Of a DNA stretch of 31,171 nt, positions 31,165 to 31,171 are shown piece after piece. The position numbers and the translations under genes were made by a program. How positions within the stretch are numbered: position 1 is the stretch's first letter; every line of letters begins with the position of its first letter. Below the pieces are notes generated by a model that was not told the origin of the DNA, ran no database searches, and saw nothing but the letters and a program-made list of their open reading frames with translations. This stretch comes from Caulobacter sp. CCH9-E1. GTDB taxonomy: Bacteria; Pseudomonadota; Alphaproteobacteria; Caulobacterales; Caulobacteraceae. The DNA is taken from the NCBI RefSeq assembly GCF_001556515.1, contig NZ_LSJA01000166.1, forward strand, positions 1 to 31,171. Reading direction: 5' to 3'.

Positions 31165-31171
31165 CTGGGGT

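Noticed and set aside
1..31171. CRISPR arrays, insertion sequences, prophage, toxin-antitoxin or defence genes
   Set aside because: No regular direct repeats, transposase or integrase motifs, or toxin/antitoxin pairs were seen. All larger ORFs on the coding strands are accounted for by metabolic, respiratory or membrane genes.

Overview
This window is very GC-rich, gene-dense chromosomal DNA from an alphaproteobacterium, most likely a Caulobacter species. The reasons are gene order and gene identity. An aa3 cytochrome oxidase cluster runs ctaC-ctaD-ctaB-(52 aa protein)-ctaG-ctaE-DUF983-SURF1-thrC-M16 peptidase-GNAT and ends in a GGDEF/EAL protein with the altered GEDEF signature of the c-di-GMP phosphodiesterase PdeA. 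From memory this is the order around CC3396-CC3407 of C. crescentus. The window also has a sequence fitting the CtrA box and the multi-hairpin intergenic repeats common in this group. I see no insertion sequence, prophage, CRISPR array, tRNA or rRNA.

Layout. (1) 1-11,805, all minus strand: the respiratory and housekeeping cluster. Genes overlap or lie close together, with one strong intrinsic terminator between ctaE and DUF983 (6264-6300) and one multi-hairpin spacer between thrC and the M16 peptidase. (2) 11,806-12,168: divergent regulatory region holding an FNR/FixK-like box next to ctaC and several dyads next to a PadR-type regulator. (3) 12,169-13,889, plus strand: a three-gene PadR / DUF1700 (HAAS) / DUF2807-4097 (GIN) module, followed by tldD. 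(4) 15,379-18,054, minus: a GNAT acetyltransferase, a strongly folded non-coding stretch, and a POT peptide transporter with an unusual periplasmic insert. (5) 18,298-19,078, plus: DUF427 protein, then a 47-residue membrane protein behind a CtrA-type promoter. (6) 19,086-22,656: gshA and rsmE (minus), ppk2 (plus), a long palindromic repeat, DUF1801 (minus). (7) 22,723-31,171: a secreted S10 serine carboxypeptidase, a DUF4153 membrane protein, an ABC exporter, two tandem DUF454-type small membrane proteins, a monofunctional catalase, and ubiA.

How the genes fit together. Region 1 makes and matures the terminal oxidase: ctaC/D/E are core subunits, ctaB makes heme O, ctaG delivers copper, and SURF1 assists heme insertion. 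UbiA supplies the ubiquinone branch of the same respiratory chain. PdeA links the downstream end to c-di-GMP and cell-cycle control. Catalase, gshA and ppk2 are stress-related but lie in separate transcription units.

Most of the window is ordinary core genome. The points most worth checking are the CtrA-box microprotein (18,863-19,078), the FixK-like box at ctaC, the folded spacer at 15,948-16,176, and the PadR-HAAS-GIN module with its dyad cluster. Nothing here amounts to a clearly new defence or mobile system.
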